A stretch of 5,505 bases of DNA from Clostridia bacterium (GTDB lineage: Bacteria > Bacillota > Clostridia > SK-Y3 > JACMMQ01): positions 1 through 5,505 of the forward strand of contig JACMMQ010000194.1 in the NCBI GenBank assembly GCA_014378955.1. Reading direction: 5' to 3'. Of the stretch, positions 1 to 5,468 are shown piece by piece. The position numbers were made by a program, and so were the translations under genes. The first letter of the stretch is position 1; each line of letters opens with the position of its first letter. The notes under the pieces are model-generated. The model saw only the letters and a list, made by a program, of their open reading frames with translations, did no database searches and was not told the DNA's origin.

Positions 1-1579
1 CATTTGAAGAAACATAATATTCCATAGTTCCAGCTTTAACAGTTGGCATTGATGCTTTAACTTCTTTAGTATCAACAAAGAAGGAAGAAGTATTCTTTGT
101 TTGTGCTAACTTACCTTTAACGCTAGCATCAGTTGCAGCGATATAGTAAGAATCTTCATCTGCATTATCTTCTGTATAGCTATTAAATTCAATGTACATC
201 CCTGGTTTAATAGCAGTAAGTGAAGAAACCACACCGTTAAGCAATACTGAAACATTTTCTGCGATATCTAAGTTAGCAATAATGCTTGCAGATTTCACGC
301 CATCTTCAGAATACTTAATATAAGCGTCCTTTACTTCAGTTACAATACCCTTAGTTGTAAAATTCATAAAGCAAATTTTTTCAACTACGCCATCAATGAT
401 AACTAATTTTGCAAGCTTTTCAGTATAAAGTGCTAAGTCAACTGAAGCAGCCATATCATTATTATCGTCTGGGATGAACTCTTCATCTGCTTCCATGTCG
501 TATAATGTAATCTCGTCTGCATCAATAGCATATTCTACGCCATTGCTGAATAAGAAATCTTCTGCTATTTCTACGGTTGATGAAGCAGTTCCTGCAACTT
601 TATACATCTTAGCTTTAAGTGCAGTTGAACTTGCGCCATTGATTGTCTTAATGTTACCAAATACAATTTCAACATCATCTGGATAGGTGTAAGCTACAAC
701 TACATCATCATCATTTACCCAAAACTCAACTTGCATTTCTTTTACGTCAGCTGTAAATGTTAAGCCCTTAGCATAAGACACTTGACCTAAAGAAGTTGAA
801 TTATATTGCACTACACTGTTTTTGATTTCACGTTTTGTTACGGACTTAAATGTTACCTTGTTCTTTTCAGCATCAAAAGCACTAACTGTACCTTTGTACG
901 CATCCAATTTCAACTTATCAGTTAAAATGGTTTGCTCTGCTGTGCCTTGTGTGCCAGACTCAACATATTCTTTGTCTCCACCTGATGAATACGTAACTTG
1001 TACCATCAAAGGTTTATCAAGTGCGTTGTCAACCATTTGTGCTATTGCGCCACGGACAACACCTTTATTCAAAGAACCATCAACACCGTCTGTTACTTCA
1101 TATTGAGTAGCCACTACCAAATAACCTGTTGGGTAGCCACCTTTGTCTTTTGCTGCTGTTTCATAGCCCATTGCTCTTACGACCATTGTAACTGCTTGTG
1201 CATAAGTTACTTCTGCGTCTGGAGCGAACTTGTTATCGCCCATACCGTTTACGATACCTAAGCTTGCTGCTACGCTAATAAAACCGCTAGCCCAATGTGT
1301 GCCTACATCTGAAAACTTAGATGAATCTTTTGCGGATTCAGCAGCAGCTGCACTGCCTACCATGTAAACTACGATTTTTGCCATTTCTGCTCTTGTTACA
1401 ACTTTTTCTGGATTAAAATTCCCATCCGTGTCCCCGATCATGATGCCTAAAGCACCAAGACGTGTTGCTGCGGATTCATACTTTGTGCCTACTACATCAG
1501 TAGGAACTGCAAATGCGACTGTACTAAGCATTACGCAAAATACAACTGCAAGTGCCAATACTTGTTTGAAGTTTTTCAT
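1..1579 (-). CDS. SLH-domain secreted S-layer-type protein, N-terminal part (cut by left window edge)
   Basis: Reading from the ATG at 1579 gives 526 residues with no stop before the window edge, so the C-terminus is missing. Residues 1-24 are a signal peptide: basic MKNFK, a hydrophobic stretch, and AFA as likely cleavage site. Three S-layer homology repeats follow. The first (about 27-75) has the diagnostic TRAE (62-65). The second (about 88-139) has FSDV..HWA, the GIVNGMGDNKFAPD turn, and TYAQ in place of TRAE. The third (about 149-191) is weaker, with VRGA at the same site. SLH repeats bind pyruvylated secondary cell-wall polymer, so the protein is probably exported and anchored to the wall. 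The rest is beta-rich-looking, rich in Val, Thr, Asp and Glu, with acidic patches near 290 and 353-370. I recognise no enzyme domain there. A good Shine-Dalgarno supports the start. It could be a main S-layer protein or another wall-anchored surface protein. Confidence 0.9.
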   Translation of the reverse strand, partial: MKNFKQVLALAVVFCVMLSTVAFAVPTDVVGTKYESAATRLGALGIMIGDTDGNFNPEKVVTRAEMAKIVVYMVGSAAAAESAKDSSKFSDVGTHWASGFISVAASLGIVNGMGDNKFAPDAEVTYAQAVTMVVRAMGYETAAKDKGGYPTGYLVVATQYEVTDGVDGSLNKGVVRGAIAQMVDNALDKPLMVQVTYSSGGDKEYVESGTQGTAEQTILTDKLKLDAYKGTVSAFDAEKNKVTFKSVTKREIKNSVVQYNSTSLGQVSYAKGLTFTADVKEMQVEFWVNDDDVVVAYTYPDDVEIVFGNIKTINGASSTALKAKMYKVAGTASSTVEIAEDFLFSNGVEYAIDADEITLYDMEADEEFIPDDNNDMAASVDLALYTEKLAKLVIIDGVVEKICFMNFTTKGIVTEVKDAYIKYSEDGVKSASIIANLDIAENVSVLLNGVVSSLTAIKPGMYIEFNSYTEDNADEDSYYIAATDASVKGKLAQTKNTSSFFVDTKEVKASMPTVKAGTMEYYVSSN

Positions 1580-1587
1580 ACCTCAAA

Positions 1588-1596
1588 TCCTCCCTT
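1588..1596 (-). promoter_or_regulatory. Ribosome binding site of the SLH gene
   Basis: The minus strand reads AAGGGAGGA, ending 8 nt before the ATG at 1579. This strong Shine-Dalgarno at near-ideal spacing fixes the start. The A/T-rich stretch just upstream (about 1597-1620) should leave the site unpaired, as expected for a highly translated message. Confidence 0.8.
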
Positions 1597-1620
1597 AAAA
1601 TAATTTATTTTTTTGTTTGC

Positions 1621-1666
1621 GAAAGAGGGACTGTTTGCCTTGTTGGCGTTAGGCTATCCCTCTTTC
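1621..1666 (-). promoter_or_regulatory. Leader hairpin in the 5' UTR of the SLH gene
   Basis: A perfect 10-bp inverted repeat (GAAAGAGGGA at 1621-1630, TCCCTCTTTC at 1657-1666) encloses a second short stem (GCCT 1637-1640 with AGGC 1651-1654). It lies between the SLH promoter and its ribosome binding site, so it would be in the 5' untranslated RNA. On the minus strand it is followed by an A-rich stretch, not a U tract, so it is not a standard intrinsic terminator. A stabilising or regulatory leader element is the simpler reading; the role is inferred. GTTAGG (RNA-sense, 1680-1675) could pair with CCTAAC (1653-1648), which would exclude the inner stem. Confidence 0.6.
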
Positions 1667-1687
1667 TAAAATAACCTAACTTATATA

Positions 1688-1855
1688 TCAAAGCACTACA
1701 CAGGTTACATATAGTACCATGATTACTGTGAAAATTATACCATTCAACTGATTGATAGTCAATGATATTTTAATAGTTGTAACAATACTGTAAAAATATG
1801 ATGCTTCTTTTACAATGTGTGTGTTATACCGCAATGCAAGGACGGCTATTTTCAT
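1688..1855 (-). other. Doubtful 55-codon ORF overlapping the SLH promoter
   Basis: An ATG at 1855 opens 55 codons ending in TGA at 1690-1688. The product would begin MKIAVLALRYNTHIVKEAS and end in a hydrophobic stretch (about residues 39-55, rich in Ile, Val and Leu). The same frame continues upstream, broken by a TAA, to another ATG at 1894. No good Shine-Dalgarno precedes 1855, and the SLH promoter lies inside the ORF, both of which argue against a real gene. It may be a degenerate coding remnant or an open frame by chance in promoter DNA. Confidence 0.2.
1734..1762 (-). promoter_or_regulatory. Sigma-A promoter of the SLH gene
   Basis: On the minus strand the -35 is TTGACT (1762-1757) and the -10 is TATAAT (1739-1734) with exactly 17 bp between. 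TG one base upstream of the -10 makes it an extended -10. Transcription should start near 1727, giving a leader of about 148 nt. A short dyad, ATTGA-N3-TCAAT (1751-1763), overlaps the -35 and could be an operator, but it is short enough to be chance. A near-consensus promoter fits strong expression of a surface-layer protein. Confidence 0.85.
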
Positions 1856-2033
1856 AACGCTCGTCTTTGTTTATGCCTTGTATACTCGCCTCATATATTT
1901 GCTACACTTACATTAAACCCTATATTGCAACAATAGTCAATACCTTACCATCACTTGTAACCGTTTTGTAACCAACCTGAAACGCAATCAGGGTTTTTAG
2001 GGTATTGTGTAACATTGTTGCAAAATTGGGGGG

Positions 2034-2151
2034 GCGGGCGGATGAATCCTGCCCCTACAGTTATCATGAAAGTTTGGTTGTAGGGGCAGGATTTATCCGC
2101 CCGTTCCTCTATCGTTAGGGGTTCATTGTAGGGGCGAGATTTATCCGCCCG
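2034..2151. repeat. Three-copy GC-rich palindromic (REP-like) repeat
   Basis: A 25-bp unit of the form TGTAGGGGC...ATCCGCCCG occurs three times. Copy 1 (2035-2059) is inverted. Copy 2 (2079-2103) and copy 3 (2127-2151) point the same way. Copies 1 and 2 match at 24 of 25 positions as an inverted repeat around a 19-nt loop, so a transcript could form a very long stem. Copies 2 and 3 differ at two adjacent positions. Each unit is itself an imperfect palindrome (GGGC and GGAT against ATCC and GCCC). Copy 3 ends 3 bp before the pyrG stop codon, and a run of seven G (2028-2034) borders copy 1. This is the form of a dispersed intergenic repeat. It may also help end pyrG transcription, although no U tract follows. 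Confidence 0.8.
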
Positions 2152-2154
2152 TCC

Positions 2155-3756
2155 CTATTCCCCTAATGCCGCTCGAATAAACTCACGGAATAGCGGATGC
2201 GCGCGATTGGGTCTGGATTTAAACTCTGGATGAAACTGCACGCCTACAAACCACTTTAATGAAGGAAGCTCTATAATCTCCACCAAGCGTTCATCTGGTG
2301 AAACGCCTACGATGTGCATGCCCTGATCTATCATCGCTTGACGGAATTCATTGTTAAACTCATAGCGATGTCTATGGCGCTCATAGATCAAATCTTGGCC
2401 ATACGCTTCATGTGAGCGAGTGCCGTCCTGCAATTTACAAGGATACAGACCTAAACGCATCGTACCGCCCATGTTGCAAATGTCCCGTTGCTCTGGCATA
2501 ATGTCAATGACTGGGTACAACGTTTGCGGATTGAGCTCTGAGCTGTGCGCTGTTTTATGGCCTACCACGTTGCGTGCATATTCCACCACTGCAAGCTGCA
2601 TGCCTAAGCAAATACCGAAAAATGGGACATTATGCGCACGTGCGTACTGTATCGCACAAATCTTACCCTCAATGCCACGATCGCCAAACCCACCAGGTAC
2701 TAGAATGCCGTCAATGCCTTGCAAAACCTCAGCGCAATTTTGTTCATTCACATTTTCTGAATCCACCCAAACGATTTCAACCTCTGCGTCGTTGGCAATG
2801 CCCCCGTGCTTGAGCGATTCCACGATGCTGATGTACGCATCATGCAGTGCGACGTATTTCCCAACCAAAGCAATCTTCACTTTTTTCTTGAGGCTTTTGA
2901 CTGTATCAATCATCGCTCGCCACTCCGCTAAGTCAGGCGTGGTGTTTTCAATATGCAACCGCTTGCAAACGATATTCGCAAGTCCTTCCGCCTCAAGTAA
3001 TAGCGGCACCTCGTATAATGTCTCTGCATTATAATTCGGTATGACCGCCTCGCCCCCAATATTACAAAACAGTGCGATTTTGTCCTTGAAGTCGGTGGAG
3101 ATGGGCAGTTCAGAACGTACAACAATCACGTCTGGCTGAATGCCAAGTCCTAGCAATTCCTTCACGCTGTGCTGGGTTGGCTTGGACTTCAATTCGCACG
3201 ACATGGTCAAGAAAGGCACCAGTGTCACATGAATGTACATGCAATTGTCTCTGCCAACATCCGCCGCCACTTGGCGAATGGCTTCTAAAAACGGCAAGCT
3301 CTCGATATCACCCACTGTACCGCCAATTTCCGTAATCACGACGTCCGTGTTTTTGACTTCCTTCGCCAAACGGTAAATGCGATCCTTGATTTCATTGGTG
3401 ATGTGCGGAATAACTTGTACCGTACCACCTAAGAATTCGCCTTTTCTTTCCTTTGTAATGACGGAATGATAAACCTGGCCAGTGGTGATGTTATTATTCT
3501 TGCTCAAATTTTCATCTACAAAACGCTCATAATGCCCAAGGTCTAAGTCTGTTTCAGCACCGTCATCCGTTACAAAAACCTCGCCATGCTGATAAGGGCT
3601 CATGGTGCCAGGGTCAATATTGATGTACGGGTCAAACTTTTGTATGGTCACACGATAGCCTCGTGCTTTGAGTAAACGCCCTAGCGATGCCGCTGTAATG
3701 CCTTTTCCGATCCCGGAAACAACGCCACCTGTTACAAATATAAATTTTACCGACAT
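2155..3756 (-). CDS. pyrG: CTP synthase (glutamine-hydrolysing)
   Basis: Converts UTP to CTP using ATP and glutamine-derived ammonia, the last step of de novo pyrimidine nucleotide synthesis, in the cytoplasm. The protein is 533 residues, close to the usual 535-545. The N-terminal amidoligase domain opens with [16 protein letters not shown] (about 4-19, nucleotide loop) and has [16 protein letters not shown] (about 64-79) and [11 protein letters not shown] (143-153), which hold the Mg-ATP and CTP-feedback residues of the family. [10 protein letters not shown] (about 192-201) belongs to the UTP site. The C-terminal class I glutamine amidotransferase domain has PGGFGDRG (354-361), the nucleophile Cys383 in GICLGMQ, and His509 and Glu511 in QFHPEF, so the triad is complete. 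The frame is open to a TTG at 3816, but ATG 3756 fits the family N-terminus and the ribosome binding site. ATG 3759 is an equally readable alternative one codon upstream. It has its own promoter, so it is probably expressed independently. Confidence 0.98.
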   Translation of the reverse strand: MSVKFIFVTGGVVSGIGKGITAASLGRLLKARGYRVTIQKFDPYINIDPGTMSPYQHGEVFVTDDGAETDLDLGHYERFVDENLSKNNNITTGQVYHSVITKERKGEFLGGTVQVIPHITNEIKDRIYRLAKEVKNTDVVITEIGGTVGDIESLPFLEAIRQVAADVGRDNCMYIHVTLVPFLTMSCELKSKPTQHSVKELLGLGIQPDVIVVRSELPISTDFKDKIALFCNIGGEAVIPNYNAETLYEVPLLLEAEGLANIVCKRLHIENTTPDLAEWRAMIDTVKSLKKKVKIALVGKYVALHDAYISIVESLKHGGIANDAEVEIVWVDSENVNEQNCAEVLQGIDGILVPGGFGDRGIEGKICAIQYARAHNVPFFGICLGMQLAVVEYARNVVGHKTAHSSELNPQTLYPVIDIMPEQRDICNMGGTMRLGLYPCKLQDGTRSHEAYGQDLIYERHRHRYEFNNEFRQAMIDQGMHIVGVSPDERLVEIIELPSLKWFVGVQFHPEFKSRPNRAHPLFREFIRAALGE

Positions 3757-3760
3757 CATT

Positions 3761-3770
3761 TCCCCTCCTA
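3761..3770 (-). promoter_or_regulatory. Ribosome binding site that sets the pyrG start
   Basis: The minus strand reads TAGGAGGGGA. Its AGGAGG core (3769-3764) lies 7 nt before ATG 3756 and 4 nt before ATG 3759. The 7-nt spacing favours 3756 and excludes the longer frame beginning with TTG at 3816, which would place this site inside the coding region. Confidence 0.8.
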
Positions 3771-3783
3771 TGGGTGATTTAAA

Positions 3784-3851
3784 GTGGAATAACATCAGCC
3801 TGTCAAAATGTTCCAAACAATTAGACGTAAAGCATGACCATTTTGTTCCAC
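3784..3851 (-). promoter_or_regulatory. Possible folded leader upstream of pyrG
   Basis: In the pyrG leader, GTGGAA followed directly by CAAAATG (RNA-sense, 3851-3839) can pair with CATTTTG (3810-3804) and TTCCAC (3789-3784). This gives 7-bp and 6-bp stems stacked across a 14-nt one-sided insertion, ending about 14 nt before the ribosome binding site. No U tract or terminator follows. The run of G at the transcript start used in CTP-sensitive reiterative attenuation of B. subtilis pyrG is not apparent here. Function is unknown. Confidence 0.35.
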
Positions 3852-3870
3852 GATGTTTTCAATCTTATCT

Positions 3871-3899
3871 ATTTTATTATGTTCTCTCCGCACTGTCAA
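3871..3899 (-). promoter_or_regulatory. Sigma-A promoter of pyrG
   Basis: On the minus strand a consensus -35, TTGACA (3899-3894), is 17 bp from a -10 of TAAAAT (3876-3871). The start of transcription should be near 3864, for a leader of about 105 nt. Its position after the flavodiiron gene's flanking hairpins argues for an independent pyrG transcript. Confidence 0.85.
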
Positions 3900-3943
3900 G
3901 GAAAATCCGCATGAAATGCAAAACATTTGGGTTTATTATTGAC

Positions 3944-4003
3944 AAGGGGCGCCGCCCCTTGACCCCGCAAGCCTTTTGGAAAAGGCTTGCGCGAAAACTT
4001 TCG
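3944..4003. repeat. Paired-hairpin repeat module, copy A, just after the flavodiiron gene
   Basis: Two perfect palindromes sit side by side: AAGGGGC-GCC-GCCCCTT (3944-3960) and an 11-bp stem, GCAAGCCTTTT (3967-3977) with AAAAGGCTTGC (3980-3990). The sequence AAAACTTT (3994-4001) follows, inside a small dyad CGAAA-AC-TTTCG (3992-4003). The order GGGCGCYGCCC, then CCTTTT..AAAAGG, then AAAACTTT recurs at 5238-5288, so this is one dispersed repeat. It begins 2 bp beyond the flavodiiron stop codon. The stems could act as a weak terminator or 3'-end stabiliser, but on the minus strand they lead into GTCAATAATAAA, not a U tract. Confidence 0.7.
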
Positions 4004-4005
4004 TC

Positions 4006-5205
4006 TTATTTTATTTCAAGTAATGCAGTCGCAAATTGCTTACCATATTGATACGCCGTACTTAGCTCGTCCTCAGATGGCACAAAATTCGCTCGTATGC
4101 CCTCACCCACCAAATTAAACTTAAGTGACTTTACACGCTCCTCTAACATTTTAATCGCTTCACCACTCCAGCCATAAGAACCAAATACGCCACACAGCTT
4201 GCCCTTGTTATGCACAGCATCAATGGAGGTCAGCACCTCCCAAATGGGTTTGACCGCATCTCGATTGATGGTGGGTGACCCAAACAGCACGCCATCTGCC
4301 TGGTCGATTTTATGCACGATGTCCCCAACACGGCTGTGGATGATGTCAAAAAGCTCTACCTTTATATTTTCTTCCAACAACGCTCTTTCAAGCTCCTCCG
4401 CCAACCGTTTTGTGCAACCATACGCAGAGATGTAAGGGATAACCACGGTTTTGTCTTCGTGCTGTTCTTTTGCCGACCAAGCTTGGTATTTGCCGATCGC
4501 CGTTTGTATGCCTTCTATTAATACAGGGCCGTGGCTAGGGCATACCATTTTGAGTGGTAGGTTTTGTATTTTCGACAGGCCGTTGACGACATTTTCACGA
4601 AACGGGCTGAATATCGCTAAATAATAATAATGAAACGAATGCTCATAATAGCTCGGATAGTGAATGAATTGCTCTAACAGCTGTGGCTCACAATAATGAC
4701 AGCCCAAAAAGTCGCACGAAAACAGCACGCCCTCTTGCTCAATGTAGGTAAACATCGAATCAGGCCAATGTAAAAATGGCGCAATGATAAATTTCAGCAC
4801 ACGACCGCCTAAATCGAGGGTGTCATTGTCACGCACGGTCAACCCCGTAAACTTACGGTTGGTAATCGCCTCTAAATATTTACTGCCTGCCATAGACGCC
4901 ACAACGGTAATGTTTGGGTTCAGTGCGAGCAACGCCTTAAGCGACCCCGAATGGTCTGGCTCGGTGTGGTTCAAAATCACGTAATCAATCGCGCTGACGG
5001 GCATGACACTTTCAATATTGGCAATGTATTCATCAAAAAAATCCGTGTGCACCGTCTCAATGAGTGCATTTTTCTCGCCCTTCACCAAATACGCATTGTA
5101 CGTGGTACCATAATCGGTCTTCATGATAATATCAAACACTCTCAAGTTAGGGTTTTGCACCCCAACACTATAAATATCAGTTGCAATTTGCAAAGCTGCC
5201 ATCAT
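4006..5205 (-). CDS. fprA: FprA-family flavodiiron protein (oxygen/NO reductase)
   Basis: A cytoplasmic A-type flavoprotein that in anaerobes reduces O2 to water and/or NO to N2O, protecting oxygen-sensitive enzymes. Electrons normally come from rubredoxin or a flavin partner. The 399 residues match the usual two-domain length. The N-terminal metallo-beta-lactamase-like domain (about 1-250) keeps every di-iron ligand: His80, Glu82, Asp84 and His85 in NHTEPDHSG, His146 in LHWPDS, Asp165 in SCDFLG, and His225 in SHGP. The C-terminal flavodoxin-like FMN domain (about 253-399) begins KTVVIPYISAYGCTKRLAEE and has GSPTINRD (309-316) and FGSYGWSGEA (341-350). There is no fused rubredoxin or flavin reductase domain, so the electron donor is encoded elsewhere. 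O2 versus NO preference cannot be read from the sequence. Two adjacent ATGs (5205, 5202) are possible starts, 6 and 9 nt from the ribosome binding site. Symbol assigned by family. Repeat modules flank the gene. Confidence 0.95.
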   Translation of the reverse strand: MMAALQIATDIYSVGVQNPNLRVFDIIMKTDYGTTYNAYLVKGEKNALIETVHTDFFDEYIANIESVMPVSAIDYVILNHTEPDHSGSLKALLALNPNITVVASMAGSKYLEAITNRKFTGLTVRDNDTLDLGGRVLKFIIAPFLHWPDSMFTYIEQEGVLFSCDFLGCHYCEPQLLEQFIHYPSYYEHSFHYYYLAIFSPFRENVVNGLSKIQNLPLKMVCPSHGPVLIEGIQTAIGKYQAWSAKEQHEDKTVVIPYISAYGCTKRLAEELERALLEENIKVELFDIIHSRVGDIVHKIDQADGVLFGSPTINRDAVKPIWEVLTSIDAVHNKGKLCGVFGSYGWSGEAIKMLEERVKSLKFNLVGEGIRANFVPSEDELSTAYQYGKQFATALLEIK

Positions 5206-5211
5206 ACATTT

Positions 5212-5217
5212 CTCCTT
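5212..5217 (-). promoter_or_regulatory. Ribosome binding site of the flavodiiron gene
   Basis: AAGGAG on the minus strand lies 6 nt before ATG 5205 and 9 nt before ATG 5202. Either start works and they differ by one Met. An out-of-frame ATG at 5209 is too close to the site to be used efficiently. Confidence 0.75.
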
Positions 5218-5237
5218 GTCTTTTGTTTTAGTACGCG

Positions 5238-5288
5238 GTGGGCGCTGCCCACACCCGCCCCTTTTTGAAAAAAGGGGACAAAAACTTT
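5238..5288. repeat. Paired-hairpin repeat module, copy B, upstream of the flavodiiron gene
   Basis: GTGGGC-GCT-GCCCAC (5238-5252) is followed by CCCCTTTTT (5258-5266) pairing with AAAAAGGGG (5269-5277), and then AAAACTTT (5281-5288). This is the same order, orientation and approximate spacing as copy A at 3944-4003. The module sits about 20 bp before the flavodiiron ribosome binding site, so if transcription starts further upstream it would be in that gene's 5' leader. Confidence 0.65.
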
Positions 5289-5325
5289 AGTTGGGGTTTT
5301 TTTATTATTGTAAATAAACACCAAT

Positions 5326-5383
5326 TAAGGTTTTACTCAATTTTTTTCAAAAAATTGCAGGTTTCAAAAGGGCAGCGCCCTTT
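5326..5383. repeat. Paired-hairpin repeat module, copy C, inverted
   Basis: Read on the minus strand, AAAGGGC-GCT-GCCCTTT (5383-5367) is followed by a 9-bp AT-rich stem, CAATTTTTT with AAAAAATTG (5357-5338), and then AAAACCTTA (5334-5326). This matches the module order of copies A and B in the opposite orientation, with a diverged second stem. Copies B and C face each other across about 40 bp of AT-rich DNA (5289-5325). Confidence 0.5.
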
Positions 5384-5384
5384 G

Positions 5385-5404
5385 TCGTCGTCCGCAGACG
5401 GCGA
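5385..5404. repeat. Short GC-rich hairpin
   Basis: TCGTCGTC and GACGGCGA pair as an 8-bp stem (one G-U wobble on the plus strand) around the tetraloop CGCA. It adjoins copy C and is probably part of the same composite repeat that runs to 5468. Confidence 0.45.
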
Positions 5405-5435
5405 AATCCACACACTCAAAGAGTATTTTTCTTTG

Positions 5436-5468
5436 TTACTTTCTTTTTACGATAGAAAAAGAAAGTAA
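5436..5468. repeat. 13-bp perfect inverted repeat
   Basis: TTACTTTCTTTTT (5436-5448) and AAAAAGAAAGTAA (5456-5468) are exact reverse complements around a 7-nt loop, ACGATAG. The arms are AT-rich. With the hairpins at 5367-5404 it probably forms the end of a composite intergenic repeat. It could instead help end transcription from a gene beyond the right edge, but no standard U tract after a GC stem is present. Confidence 0.6.

Larger units (their letters stand above)
1580..2154. other. 575-bp gap between pyrG and the SLH gene
   Basis: No convincing gene lies here. From the left it holds the SLH ribosome binding site, leader hairpin and promoter, then about 270 bp of AT-rich DNA. That AT-rich part has a 10-bp inverted repeat (TTGCAACAAT 1925-1934, ATTGTTGCAA 2014-2023) and TTGTAACC twice, at 1955-1962 and 1966-1973, 11 bp apart. 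The GC-rich three-copy palindromic repeat follows, up to the pyrG stop. I see no tRNA, known riboswitch or intrinsic terminator with a clear U tract. Confidence 0.6.

Noticed and set aside
474..1261. Plus-strand open frames opposite the SLH gene
   Set aside because: They are antisense to a gene with signal peptide and SLH repeats, lack ribosome binding sites and look like nothing known.
1597..1680. Resemblance of the SLH leader to a cyclic-di-GMP-I (GEMM) riboswitch
   Set aside because: A short run (ACGCC..AAGGCAAAC) recalls part of that class, but the second helix, tetraloop and receptor are absent, and the stems pair differently.
2034..2151. CRISPR array
   Set aside because: Three units, one inverted, with unequal short spacing and internal palindromes: REP-like, not a CRISPR repeat-spacer pattern.
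2420..3034. 204-codon plus-strand open frame inside pyrG
   Set aside because: It is entirely antisense to a complete, motif-perfect CTP synthase; Cys/Ser/Pro-rich and family-less, as expected of a shadow frame.
3757..3816. Longer pyrG beginning with TTG at 3816 (20 extra residues)
   Set aside because: The extension crosses the ribosome binding site and the leader stem, has no ribosome binding site of its own, and is not part of the CTP synthase family N-terminus.
5308..5341. Flavodiiron promoter TTGAGT-N17-TTATTT on the minus strand
   Set aside because: The -10 matches consensus at only two of six positions; other pairings nearby have wrong spacing. Not listed as a feature.
5238..5468. 76-codon plus-strand open frame at the right end
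   Set aside because: It is made of the repeat hairpins from end to end, has no ribosome binding site and is better explained as a by-product of repeats.
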